Source of the DNA: Opisthorchis felineus
Taxonomy: Eukaryota > Platyhelminthes > Trematoda > Opisthorchiida > Opisthorchiidae
Length of the DNA stretch: 64,000 nt
Assembly: GCA_004794785.1 (NCBI GenBank)
Contig: SJOL01008692.1
Coordinates: 1,630,499 to 1,694,498, forward strand
Reading direction: 5' to 3'
The notes below the pieces were generated by a model. The model saw only the letters and a program-made list of their open reading frames with translations. It was not told the origin of the DNA and did not search any database. Positions 22,561-34,995 of the stretch are shown here, one piece after another. Both the position numbers and the translations under genes were made by a program. The first letter of the stretch is position 1; each line of letters opens with the position of its first letter.

Positions 22561-25500
22561 CTTTTTATAAGCAGAATGGCTTGTTTCATGTGTTGTTATG
22601 TAAGCGAAGCCATGAAGCCTTGTTCGATATAATTCTCCAGGCAGGTTTTGAAACGAAAACTATCAAGCTTTCATTCGAATTTACCTAACCATTGGCTGTC
22701 TGTTCGCTCCACAATGTTGCTAATGCTTTAGCGTGAATGATTTGTCTCCCGACTGAGGGGAGTAGGAGAAATTTTAACATCTCGCGATGTCTTCTCACTG
22801 TAATACAGGAGTGGCTAAAAAGGGCGGAGCACTTGTTATCGAAGATGAGACATTCTGAGGTCTAGATCACGGAGGGGCACACTATCGAATTCTGCAACCA
22901 GCGGCAGTAAGGCCCGTACTATTTCCGTAGATTGTTTTGGACAAGCGTGGTGTTTCGTTGGAAGCTAGGTGGACTTTAGCTAGGTTGGAGAGGAACACGA
23001 ATAAGCATTGACCAGTTTTATTTCCCCAGATTGTGTCTATCAAATATATGATGTTGCACGCTTTAGTTTAGATCAGTCATCGATTAGTCAATCAATGGTG
23101 ATGATGGTCTCTCTGAAAGGAATTAGTCCTGTTCAAGGATGAACTGAATATTGCCTATAATGGCCAATGATCCCAGTTACCTTGCCTAGTGTAGGGTAAT
23201 CGTTTTCAGGAACTTCACCTGCCGTCATTCCATTTTGACTTCTCATCATATTTCCCAAGTTGTAACAGGCGTTCATCCTATTTGCCGCTCACACTTGTAA
23301 AGGAGTAAGTATAGCTTAGATTTAAAGGGAGAGTGCTAGCTAAGTTCGTGGAGCAAAATGTTGAAAAAGCAGGGCGGAAGTGAGGTGAAAGTTGGGAAAC
23401 CTCAAATCAAAAATTTGCCAGACTACGTCCGTTACGGATCCTTCTGAGGCACACGTTATTATTGTGCCTGAAAACCTATACGGCCAGTCTTATTTGGCCC
23501 TGTCTTCTTCGTCCGGGATGAAATACCGAAAGTGTGGAAAAATATTCAAATATCAGGCGGTTTTTAGAGACCAGATAAGACCCTTCAGGAATGCCAGTAA
23601 TGGTCACCAAAAGAATATCGATTTATTATGAGCGTGATTTCTGGTGTGACCATCTGGTGACCTATAACAAATTGTTAAATCTTCCCACATTTCACCTAAC
23701 TTTGAATCGGTCTTCTAAGAAGACGCAACAAACACCAAGCCGATGGCTGGGGGTAATCTGAATTCCAATTAGAAAGCCCTAATGGGGTCCTGAAAAGCTG
23801 AGCTACTTGACCAGTCCCGTCCTGATTGGTACCTATTAGTTGGATGTGGACAGAAGCGCTGAGGTGGCCCCAACTATGGCGAGGCTGACTTTTTCGTACT
23901 ATTGCACTCCTTACTGTCTGTACACAAATCTTATGTGCCCACGTCAAGGTATGCTATAAACAGTTTTGCTGTGGATCCTATGGTGTAATAGGGCTGGAGC
24001 TTTACTGGCAATTATTTTGGTGCGTAAACATCTAGGTGATTCGGGAATCCATAACGGAGATGTGGGTCGAGTTGAACTGCGAACGTAATCCGGTGATTTG
24101 GAGGATAATTCGTCACCAAACACCTGGTGATTGGATGTCAAACAAAGTGAGATGAATCGTGTAACTACTTTTGGCTCGATAAAAAGCAACTGAAGTGTAG
24201 ACAACGAATACGAAAACATTGGAAAATGAGTTAGAATAGAGGGAGCGGGTAATTTATAATAGGTGCTATCACAAACAAACAAACGTAACCCATCTATTCG
24301 TCCAAATATAGAACAATTCCGGAACATCTCCCCAAAAACCGTAATGATCATTCAGTTTCCCCAACTTTTTTCACAAAGGCAACCAGTTTTCGTGATGCGA
24401 AATTGTCTTGAAGGGTCTGCTTCTTTCCAAGGCACTTCGGTAGACACACCATTGTGTTATTCCATCTTCCCAGGATGACTTGTGATTCTAAGGGACGCTT
24501 TCAAGCGTTCCTCGGTATCTGCAACCAATCGATTTACCAAGTATACTCATTACATGCCAAAGACGCTTGAAGTGAGCATTCAACTGGATCTGTAGGCATG
24601 TCATCGAAGTGTGGGATAAAACAACCGAGCTGGCTGCTCTGGAAAGTTATCAGAAAAACTTGCACAGAGAGTTCGTTTTGTCACAACACAATATGCAGCG
24701 ATACATTAGTCTAAATACAGCCGACAGACAGATCCATACCGGATGCCAGCTAACCACACGTCATCAGTAAATGTGGACGGTAGGGCCGAATTTGAAGCAA
24801 CATTTCCCATAAAGACCACGCTACTTATAATGCTTTCCTAGTAGTGTCACCAACATTGAAACTTCTACACCTTTTCAGGTCCCTAAAACACACTTATCAG
24901 AGATGTGACAAGCCGTGGTGGTGCAGCCATAATTACAAAATCTTTCTGTGGTTGTTTTGCGTCCGTATACCGCTCGGCAAGCGATTGTCCAGAATATAAA
25001 ACGGGTCGCCTCGGTTAAGATCCGTCTGGCTGGCTTGACCTCGGCTTGCTTCACATGCTAACTTTGGACGGCTCAGTCTAATTATAACTCATATCAGAGC
25101 CTATTGTACTAGTCCATGTATGTCTGTATCACACAAACGGTCATCCTTGTGATACTGCGCTGAAAAAATGAACTAGTATTTTCAGTTACTGCTTCGTTGT
25201 GTGGTGCACCAGAGGCACAGGGTGCATAAAATTTCGTTCTTTGTACCGAAGGTTTGATACCAGTCAAAAGATAAAATCGAATTCCATCGCCACATATGTA
25301 GGATTTCTAACGAAGTAAAGCCTGTAAAGACATGGTTGTGCACACTTATTGATTTTTTAAAATGAAAGTTGAGGACACCTTTCAAACCACTTCTATGATG
25401 CCGTTTATCATGGCTTGCCAAATGATACACACCCACTCCGCTTGTACCTCGATATTAAGTTTATTGAATTCGGATAAAAATCCAACCCATAACTCAAACG

Positions 25501-26239
25501 GCAATGTGGTGTTCCAATCAAACGCCATTCAAGCAACCTACTTTTATCCTCCCGGGTGCTAAAAGAGTACATCCCCAACTGGTCCGGTCCAGGAGGATCT
25601 TTTATACTCAGAGTGAAATACTCATTCATGGCGCCTGAACCGGCTGTTGAGCAGGACCTTATATACTATTCTGTAAAAACTGGCTTAAGGCAAATCACGC
25701 CAAATTACAACCAGACACGAATTTAGTATTTTCACATGGGAGGTTGAAAAAGTGATAAATGTTACTCCTAAAAGTACACTTCAGCAGAACAAATAGAGAG
25801 CGAATGCACGATCGCCTACTGGGCAATATAATCTCTTTGCCAACTCCGTGCCACTCAAAGTGGAACGAAGTGTCTCTTCGTTAACACCGAAAAGGTCAAC
25901 TGTGATGAGATCTTTCCAGTGGATCTGAAACCCTAGATAGACTCTTTCATCCAGTGAGTTTTTCGAAAGGTTACAGCACCTCTTTACGCTTCACAATGGA
26001 TCTTTTTCATACTTTCGTTCAAATCAGTTGAACCTGTGCCACGACTTACGGGACTGGGTGAAATCCTAGCATCCTGATCAGTAGTGAGTGGACCTAGAAT
26101 CCGTCCTGGAGTGGAATTCGTATGAACTTTGTACAGTTGTTCATGTTTGATGCACGAAAGCCGTTTGTCTATCACGATGTAGCAAAATACCTCTTGCAAA
26201 TTATCTTGCTTAGCGATCCATGACAACAGACATAACACA
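22561..26239. other. No gene recognised
   Basis: Frames at 23392-23631 (+), 23944-24351 (-, 135 codons) and 25362-25562 (+) lack splice sites and recognisable motifs. No repeat of the families described here was noticed. Confidence 0.4.
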
Positions 26240-27190
26240 CTACTCGTAAGGTTGCTGAAGACGCCTAGACAGCCCACGACAGGTTTTACCCTTCTTGGGG
26301 TTCATCAGGTACGTTTAGTCCCCGAGGTCCCGTCAATCATGTGTTCTATTTGAACCCAAGTTGGCCAGGCATATTTCGACAAATACTCTCATTTGCACAT
26401 GAATTTGGTTTTGACAGGAGACTCAACTGAATCTGGCTGAATCTCTCGTTTACGACGGCCGGCTTCAACGGAAGCGGAGAGATAGTTGTGCTATGTAAGA
26501 CCACGTATGCTACTGTTCCAGAAACAGATTGACTGCAGAACTAATCCAAGTGTGCTCAGCATATGTTAAAAACGTGGCATCAAACTGTGGTAATGCTGTC
26601 GATCGAGCTGTTTGCTGAAAGTTGTTAACTATCGATATTATTGGAACGATTATGCCGGCCCATAATAATCGTCCAAATAAATTCTGTTAAAGAAATGCAC
26701 TCAGTTGCATACCAATTCGGCTTTGGCTGAAGAACCACTTGGAACTCAGCTGAATCTCTCGATTATGATGTTCTTAAGCAACCGGACGTGCCCCAGGAAT
26801 GCGCCAACCTGATAAGCACCAAAAGGGTTGGAACCGGCCGTGGGCTGTCGAAGAGTTTTCAGCAAACTTATGAGTAGTCCATTCCGTCTATACGATGTAT
26901 CGCGATATCTCGAAGATCGTATCAACTGAAACATGAAACAGCCTGGTGCAGCACATTCACTCGCTTAATAATTTTTTGGGAGAGAGATTCAGCTGGGTTC
27001 CAGGTGAGTCTCCCGAAGAACCAAATTGGTTTACAAATGAGTGCATTTTGCTAATCTCGTGCAATTTGGGTTCAGGTAGAACTTTAGATTGAAGAAAATT
27101 CGGGGACTATCCTTACGTTATAAGCCAGCCCTAAGCAAAGCGAAACTATTAGTGGGCTGTAGCAAAGTTTTCAGCAATCTTATTACATCT
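26240..27190. repeat. Repeat family H, cluster of copies with hammerhead-like cores
   Basis: A minus-strand core lies at 26268-26308 and a plus-strand core at 26809-26849 (CTGATAAG variant), each 41 nt from CTGATRA to GTC. A third, eroded plus copy lies at about 27130-27170 (AAGCGAAACTATTAGTGGGC). Unit sequence (ATTTGGTTTTGACAGGAGAC, CTGAAACATGAAACAGCC, TTCAGCTGGGTTCCAGGTGA) fills the rest. Confidence 0.6.
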
Positions 27191-28177
27191 AACTCTTGTT
27201 CAAGTTGCATCCGTTTTTGGTGATTTTTCGCAGTCCCACTAAATGATGGGCTGGCGTTCGTCTCCTGATTAGCACAATTCAGCGAACGCTATGAGTCAAA
27301 CTCTGAGGAATGATACTGGGATGTTGAACAGCGGAGGACGGTGGCAAGCGGGGTGCGATCAGCATACTCACCTGATGAAGCCTGCCAATCAGTTGAGCAC
27401 AGTTGGACAATTCAGACCGATTGCATCAGATATTCGTTGTCTAACCAACGTCTATGAGGAATTTGCTGAACAACAAAACCTCCTAAAACTACAAGACCTT
27501 TGATGTTCTCTTGGATCTATCCGCATTTTGGATAGTAATCACAAGTACATTTAAAATGTATCCCATTTAGGTTGATGGACATCACCGTTTGCTTGCATAC
27601 GGGTGAAACATGACTTTTTTAAGTTTACTTTTCGGATAACCAACTGATTTTGCTACATTTTTATGTGTGTATGAGTAATCTCACGTGTATAGGTATATCT
27701 TTCCTAGATAAGTACAATTAACTGGACATGGATAGAGCCTACTTTTTTATCAGGGCCACGCTGCTTCATGAGAAATTATGAATTTCCGTGTACGCTTTGT
27801 CCCATCACACCACCTTCCGCAGTTCCAGATTGTACAAATACCACGACAGGGGCCGTCTTATGTGTATGGTGGTGTTCTGGAAACTGTCGTTCACCAAATA
27901 GCTTTTCTTCATTCTTTAAGTGAATAGTCAATCTGACAGAAATTGCTCCACTTTTTTGACAGACAGGATGAAACCGCAACCGTAACAAACCTAGTCTATG
28001 AGAAAAATGTTTCAGACTGCAGTGTCAAAAGTCGGCGGCGCGGAGTGAGCACCTTTGGTGATTCCACAAGTTTGAAGTGCTTAGCGTCGGCTAGAATCAC
28101 AAAATGACAGTCGTAGAACAGAGATAGTGCCGAACACAGATGCTTCAACACTGAAGTCTACTGAATACTGAGACAGA
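27191..28177. other. No gene recognised upstream of LY6-B
   Basis: Short frames at 27291-27503 (+) and 27776-27988 (-) show no recognisable domain. Confidence 0.4.
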
Positions 28178-28194
28178 ATATATATATATATATG
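28178..28194 (+). promoter_or_regulatory. TATA-rich element upstream of LY6-B
   Basis: An alternating TA run ends about 66 bp before the LY6-B start codon, in the place where LY6-A and LY6-C have TATAAATA. It could act as a TATA box or be a plain microsatellite. Confidence 0.3.
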
Positions 28195-28259
28195 TGCATT
28201 GTTTACAGAGCCTGAACACCACACGAGTGGTCGAGTTAACGTTTGTTTTTGCGGATAAA

Positions 28260-31200
28260 ATGAGACCTGCTACATTAATGTTCATCTTGGTGCTGACTGC
28301 CAGTCAAAAAAGTGAGTGAAGCGCCGATAAATTTCACTTGTGTTTCCTGAAGGTGATGCAATCGAATGTTACGAGTGCAGCGATTGCCAAACTCCCATAG
28401 CCCGTGGGAATTCCGAGGTGGTTGGTTCGTGCGATGCATGTGCGGTAAGTGAGACCAAACTGTGGTCCAGTGATTTTTGCGTTGGTCTGGCCTATTCTCC
28501 TCCCTTTTTGTCCGCTCATTTTTGGCTCATAATTCTAAGCAGCGTGAAGATTTGAAATTCCCGCTTACCTAGTGACCAACTTATTTTCGGGAATATCAGT
28601 TTACTATGTACCAACTCTTAGTTCCAACACGAGCAAACTGTCGATTTCGCAACCAGGGTTCTTGATAGACCAACACCGGCGGATTTTTCAGCAACTCGAA
28701 GGCACCAAAAAACTAATTAGATGACGTTAAGAAGACAAGCCGAGCGTTCACTCAAATTTGCTAGGACATTTCATTAAAACATGGTTCGAATTAAAGAACT
28801 AAATTATTTTCTAACCATATCGATCAGTAGCACTACCGTTGAAGCCATGTCTTGCTCAGCCTACTTAAAGTTCACGTGGACTGAACATCACCTTAGTTTC
28901 ACAAATTTCCGTCCCGTGTAGATGAGGTGTGCTTTAGTCTGGATTCTGTCCATAGCAAAAAAATGATTTGCACTCCAGATAAACTCACCAAGGAGGTGGA
29001 ATCACACAAAAGTGTGATGCAGTAAAACAACTAATTAAGCAACCAAAAACATAAACCATCGCGTCAAAGAAGTCTACTTACTTTGAGTTCCTCAGCGACC
29101 CCCTTATGACAGTGCTTTTAGCCAATGTGAACGTGGTTTTTCTGTGCCCTTCCGATACAACTTTTCGTTAAGCCATACACAAGAACTGTGCCGGTGCCGC
29201 TAATCAAATTGTTAAAGTCATTTTGATTTACCAGTCGTTGTGATCATAAGTTCTTGTGAGAATGCCTAAAGTGATACAAATGAACAAAGGCTATAAACAC
29301 TAGCAAAACAACACCTGGACACAAGAATCAGTACACAAGTGACAGACTCTAAGCTAACTCTGAAGGAGATGAAATCGAACTAATAGATCACTGGACGAGA
29401 CAAGACACAGAGGTGAACTTTGCTCTTCATTGCAGTTCATATCATGAAGCAGCCAACAGCATAGACCGGAGTTCCTTAAAGTGGTGTTGATTGATCGATC
29501 CAAGTCTGTACGGCCTACCTTGAAAGACCTGGCAGTTACTCGAAGCCTACATGGTATTACTAGTGGTCACTGCTCATCAGGCTCACGTAGCCGATGCAAC
29601 AAACCTGGTGATTTGTTTCGTTTTAGTCCGGTTTTTTTCTATGTGCGATACGCCATTGGGCTTGTACGAAATGAATTCACCTAACAAAACATATGTTCTT
29701 ACGTTCGTATTTTATTCAGACTCTTAATGACCTTCGGTTTAAGATCAATAGGTTTTTGGCACTGATTGAACACCACTACTCTGAAAATCTTTTCCGCCGT
29801 TGTAACAGCCGACCATGGTAGTGAGCACTATTCAGCTGACGGAGCGTGAAATATCCTATCAGAGTATTGTGTGGTTTTATGTGAGCGATAGAGTGGGAAG
29901 AGCAGTGAAAAAAAGTGTTGAATCCTTACGCTGTCACAATTGTGAAATTTCGCTTGGGGCGAAGACCTCAACGACAAAGGTGAAATGAACCGAATCTTCA
30001 CCACTGCAGGAGGAAAAAATACTCTCGGTTTTGACGAAGTTTATCCTTGCGAAACCACTGAAACCGGGGCTGATAAAGCTAAGGAAGGACCGATTATTGA
30101 AGTAAATAACCCCGGATGCATCACTGAGTGTTTCTGACGTAAATTTGGTCGGAAATTCGTAATCTCCTATGGAGCGCATCCGGTCGAGAAATCACACAGG
30201 CAGCAACTACAATACAAACTTGCAAACTGACTCATTTATATGTAACTATATATATATATATATAGTCACCAAACAACTATATGGCCAAAATTTGGAAAAG
30301 CTGTTGTCAGATATTTTCTCAAAAAGTCCTCGACAGCCATCGACGGGTTTCGCCCTTCTTGTGGCTCATCAGGCAGGCGAAGTTCCCGAGTTTCCCTTCA
30401 GTCAACCTTGTTTTATTTGAACTCAAACTGGATCAAATTTGCATACTACCTTCATTTGCGCACCATTTTAGTTTTAACGCGATACTCAACTGAATTGCAG
30501 CAGAATCTCGTCTGTGATGTTCTTCAACTGAATGTACTGCATAAAAGCCGCCACACGTTACAGTTGGCACGATATTTAATATATCGCAGTTTAGTTTCTC
30601 AAAGGAAACTACTCTCAAGTTTGCTGAATATTCTTTAACAGCCCGCGACCAAAATGGTGCGCAAATGAAAGTATTAGGGGAACTGTTGCCGAAAAGTTTA
30701 TTGTTATCCATATGCAATGCGAACGTCGTTCACAATTGGTGCAAAAGTAGTACCTTAGATACCTGTCAGTTTCTAATAACACGCAACTTTGGGAAGCGAC
30801 GATGGCATTGAAGAGTTCTAATGTGGCCCAAATACCCCTGACTCCCTGAACCTGATCTGCATCACTGACAAGTTGCCAACGGCTGCTACACTAATTAACG
30901 CAAAACTAGGAAGAAGACACTTCCAACAAACAAGGAAAATCTGCATTTTGATGTAAGAGCCTATCCTACGTTCAGGAAGACCAATAAATTATAACCTGAC
31001 CAGATAGTCAGCTTCATTTTCTCGTAAAACTAAGTCGCTTGGTGAATGTGACCAACAACAGCCCACTAACTATTTCGCCATGCCATATTCACCGTGTTGC
31101 AATTCCTAAGTAGCCTAGCGGAAGACGTATGCAAATACTTAGTGATACCGAGTAGTCCACCTTGAATTTTGTTCTCCGACATACAAAAATCCTGATCGGT

Positions 31201-33845
31201 CACCCGCGACTGACATGGCATCTCAGTTGTTTGCGGTAAGTCTCCCTCCTCACAGTGTCCTAAATGAAACTCCTGGCGTATATTCTTTGCGAAAGTTTTT
31301 CTCCTATGAGGGTTGCATATGAGTGCACTACTGCGACAGCGAATTCTCTCTAATAATGATATTGATCTCCATTGTCACGTGAAAGTAACAGCCTCGTGGT
31401 CATTTAATAAATGAAATCCCACCAATCAGCCTAGACAGAGATGTCGGCTGATAACCAGTGAAAAGAGACCAAAAACCTAGCGATGTGAAACGTTGAGTTG
31501 CAAGGCCAATTACAGCTGACGCATTTTGAGATGTCAGGACAACTAGCGCGCCAACAATTGCTCGATGGCCAGTTTTTAGAAAATTTAAACAGAACCAGGG
31601 CAGTAGTTGACAGTGTTGCTTACTCAAATTGTGTTCTGTGCAAAACGATCATTATTAAGCTGTTACTTCAGGATATTGTGAACAAGCTCCAATAACAACG
31701 AATATGGTGAACAGTCAGTAACCGATTATTCTACTTTAGTGGCGTGAGGAGATTTGGGAATGTTCACAATGGAAATTTCGTCCTTTAAACAAAGTGGCGA
31801 AAACCAGGGAAGCACTTTATAGCCTTGTCTTCCTTATTGGGAATCATCACTAGTGCGCATCCCACGAAATTCAAGAGAGTTTCGAACCAGCGAACTCCCG
31901 ACTGGTAGTTGAGCCGTTTAGTTGTATAACCACGAGCTACTGATCAGTAGTATAAATAAGTTGCACTTAGGTAGAGTACAGCATTCTCATTTTTCAGTCA
32001 CAAAATTCACGACACGCGGTTACGTGTTGTCACCGAACGCCGAATTGTAGTCGCTGGTGGGTATCTTAGAAAACGAGTAACTTCATCGCCTAATTCCCGC
32101 GAGATATTGTTAAGACACGCTTCCGCTGAGACATCCCTATTCTCTCCAGTCTCGTGATTTGGGTGCTCCCACTAAAATGCAAGAACAAAAGTGTGTTTCT
32201 TACACTACGGCCTGGAAGATGGTTCACTGACTGTCCGTCTAAGTAAGTTCCATAAACCATGATTCCAAAGTAACACTGGCAAGAACATGACTCTATTCGA
32301 GCTGACTGGAAGCAGGGGATCAATCTCGAAATCCAACGGTCCTGTTCTATCGACCTCGAGGATTTGTATGCTGCCTTGCAAAGTTGGTCGTTCGAAGGCC
32401 AGAGGTTACCCCTCCCATTGTTACTCCATGAGGTTGTTCGATTCACCCAAATCACATGAGGCTACAGCTTCCCCAGAAAGGACGTACCCTGTACCAAGCT
32501 AGCGTCAGGGCTGGGTACTAAACAAACTGGTGATTTCAACATAAAAAGAACACAAAAGAAGAAATTGCTCTTCATCTCAATACGTCAGTATACGTCTTCG
32601 TGCACCTAACGGAAAAATTTTGCAGGAAAAGCGAAATTGGACTGCACAAAACGATCCATGTAACCAGGATAGCCACCCGCTTAGCCCTTATTTTCGGTTT
32701 TGAAGCTTGAGTCCTTACTGTACAAGAAAACCGCACACTGGAAGCATTTGACCCTCACTGTCCAAGGTGCATTATGACGATTGGACTGTTCCACATACTA
32801 TCCACATACTTCCCTATAGGACGCTGCTTCAGCATCCTACGTCTCAGGCAATTGCTGCAGTATCCAGACCTCTAGTTGTTCATTCAAGTTGCTAGAAAAC
32901 CAGAAAGTGGGCTTTGTAAACCTGTACTGGCACCTTCGTCACACCTGGGGTGGAGCTGCTACCTTGGAGGGTAACTGGGAACCAAAACCGGCACCGTCAA
33001 TTTGGATTTGGAGGGGTTCGGTCCCAAACTACGTATGGCATCCTTCATTGGAACTGGAATTGGGTTCCAGTCTGTGCAAACCTCACATTCGGTCGTTGTT
33101 CGTGGGCAACAACATTACGAGATATCTGTGAAGCCGACTCCTCTTGTCACCGGAGACGGTGGCCGTAAAATGAGGTAAGTTAGATTAACCAGCTCCTGGA
33201 GTGACAACTTTCCAGATAGAAAGTTCGCTGGTTATATAGTTTACTGTTTCCCTGATTTTGTATGATGGTATGAAGAGATAGGGAAAATTTGCAACCGGGA
33301 CTTTGTGCTGTAGGTGAAGTCAGTCTACGCTTAAAAGTCGACAAACATTGAACAGCTTAGGTGCGCATTGCCGATGATTCCCAATAAGGACTAAGGAGCT
33401 GTACAGGGTTCTCGGCTTTTGGGCATTGATTGACTGAATTACAGGAATGGATCCCCAGTGAACAATTAATCTTCCCCAACAGTAGTCCATTTGTGTGTGA
33501 ATCGACTTTTAACCGTGGTATGTTTTACCCTGAGATTTGAAACAAACCGACCACATCCGTTTTGGAGGAGACTGTACTGGGAGAAAACCTCCCTCCACCT
33601 GGTTTTGCCAACTTTGCACTTCACCTTCTGCTACTGGTGTGTATTTTGAACATTTTCGTCCTAATTTCCCCCTCTTTTCCCCTCTGTTTTCCATACCAAA
33701 GTACGCGGAGGCTTACAAAAATGGTAAACTTGTGCAAGTTGATGCAGCATGTGCCGTTGACTGCGTGGACGACGAATACGGCATACAAGGCCATCTCGTT
33801 GAAGTCACGTGTTGCTTTAAGGACCGCTGCAACACACATGCGTGA
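28260..33845 (+). CDS. Secreted LY6/uPAR (three-finger) protein, LY6-B
   Basis: Three coding exons: 28260-28311, 28353-28444 and 33702-33845. The first junction is phase 1 (AAAA/GTGAGT, CTGAAG/), the second phase 0 (GCG/GTAAGT, CATACCAAAG/). The product is 95 residues. Residues 1-17 are a short signal peptide. The domain has ten cysteines at 23, 26, 29, 44, 47, 65, 69, 85, 86 and 91, from IECYECSDC to VTCCFKDRCNTHA. Every cysteine spacing equals that of LY6-A and LY6-C. The protein ends four residues after the last cysteine, so no GPI anchor is encoded and I infer secretion. Intron 1 is only 41 bp; intron 2 is 5257 bp and contains family H and SINE A copies. No AATAAA was found close to the stop. 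Confidence 0.87.
30300..30680. repeat. Repeat family H, copy 5 (best hammerhead-like core)
   Basis: On the minus strand, 30372-30332 reads CTGATGAGCCACAAGAAGGG followed by CGAAACCCG and, at the end of the 41 nt, GGCTGTC. All invariant hammerhead core bases (CUGAUGA, GAAA, GUC) are present with a GCC/GGC stem II. The unit continues upstream with GAACTCAAACTGGATC and ends in an inverted scrap, ATGGTGCGCAAATGAAAG. It lies in LY6-B intron 2. Confidence 0.65.
31765..32065 (-). repeat. SINE family A, copy 7, in LY6-B intron 2
   Basis: Contains GAAATTTCGTCC, ATCATCACTAGTGCGCATCC, GTTTCGAACCAGCG, ACCACGAGCTACTGATCAG and CACTTAGGTAGAGTACAGC in family order on the minus strand. Confidence 0.65.
32066..33184. 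other. LY6-B intron 2 sequence, no further exon recognised
   Basis: Frames at 32090-32455 (-, 121 codons) and 32889-33168 (+) are open but show no recognisable domain. The exon lengths of LY6-B already match LY6-C exactly, so no extra exon is needed here. Confidence 0.4.
33185..33440. repeat. SINE family A fragments, copy 8
   Basis: CAGCTCCTGGAGTGACAACTT (33190-33210) is the 3' side of a minus copy. GTGAAGTCAGTCTACGCTTAAAAG and GGTGCGCATTGCCGATGATTCC (33315-33380) are rearranged tail pieces. Confidence 0.45.
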
Positions 33846-33974
33846 GGGTAGGACTGTCACATGCGTTTTTTAACATATTGTGTAAAAAATTACGTGTTTA
33901 ATTCACTTCCTTGAGTTGGAATGGGCGCATCCACTTTTTCAAGGCTTTCTTTATACACAGCCTATTTATCGAGA

Positions 33975-34045
33975 TAATCCGAGAGAGCTCAGTGGTTGAG
34001 GACCTACTGACAGGAAGGCCCATGGTTCGAAGCCAACACTTGCAT
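33975..34045 (+). repeat. tRNA-derived SINE family B, copy 2
   Basis: AGCTCAGTGG (33986-33995, A-box) and GGTTCGAAGCC (34024-34034, B-box) are spaced like a tRNA internal promoter, with GGAAGGCCCATG between, as in the 3195-3300 copy. The acceptor arms do not pair, so this is not a tRNA gene. It lies 130 bp after the LY6-B stop. Confidence 0.5.
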
Positions 34046-34689
34046 TTCGACTTTTCCTTTCTAGGCTTGAGCAGTATCTCAGCCCTCATGCTCTCATCGA
34101 ATGGCATGGCAATCAGGCACAAAAAGGTCGTTACGCTTAGTTGATCATTAATCGATAATGCTCACCCATCTAATCAGACTGTATCACCAGAATGGTACAG
34201 AAAATGCGCTGTTTATATCCAGCTGTATCCACGTACAGTATACACAAGCACACATATTTGTGCTCAAGATAATGTACAGCACACACATCAAAATTTTTCG
34301 GGTGAGTGTAAAGCCCTCTTTACCCATCGACTAGGAATAGTTATACCAAATCGCGAAGACAAATGGTTCGAATAACACAAAGCGGGAACAGAAACCTAAC
34401 TGGGTACAAAATGTCCACCGAAGAGGATTTATGGAAGAAGCGATTCACGGGCATTCAGGGATTTTTTGATCACCCAACTCGGTCGCATATATGCTGACTT
34501 GAAAAACTATAAACTGTCCTAGCGTCCAATGAAACTCGTAAACTGAAAGAGAATGATTTCGTTGCTTTTATAAAACGACGGAACTCTGACTGTGACCTCT
34601 AAAATTGGTTCGATATTATGGGGGTCGCCCACTGGCAAAGTTTATTCCCAATAAAATCGTTTATCCAAAGCAAAAGTAATCGTTTGCTG
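34046..34689. other. No gene recognised downstream of LY6-B
   Basis: No long frame or repeat was noticed. Confidence 0.4.
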
Positions 34690-34995
34690 GTGTTGACAGA
34701 ATACAACGCCTTATTCCGTATAGGGAAGTAACTACTTTCTATAAGCGTTAGTAGTGTGCGCATCGCAGCAATTGTTGGTCCACGTGGTTCGAAATATGGT
34801 TGGAAAAATGGATGTCACTGGAGTCAGCTTTCAAGATCTCAACTGCTGATAAGATAGCTGAAGATAAATAGGAAGCCGCGTCCGGATGGTTTATTCTGGA
34901 AATTTGTGGTCGTTTTGGTCACTTTTCTGCACAGACTTTGTAGGGCTCGATGCTCGAGTGACGACCTCTCAGAAAGAAGTTATTCTGTGAAGTTA
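34690..34995 (-). repeat. SINE family A, diverged copy 9
   Basis: GTTAGTAGTGTGCGCATCGC and GTGGTTCGAAATATGG at one end, and CTCGAGTGACGACCTCTCAG plus GAAGTTATTCTGTGAAGTTATT at the other, match the two ends of family A. The tRNA-like middle is eroded. Confidence 0.4.

Noticed and set aside
33986..34034. Possible true tRNA gene
   Set aside because: A-box and B-box are present but the acceptor and anticodon arms do not pair; it is a SINE head.
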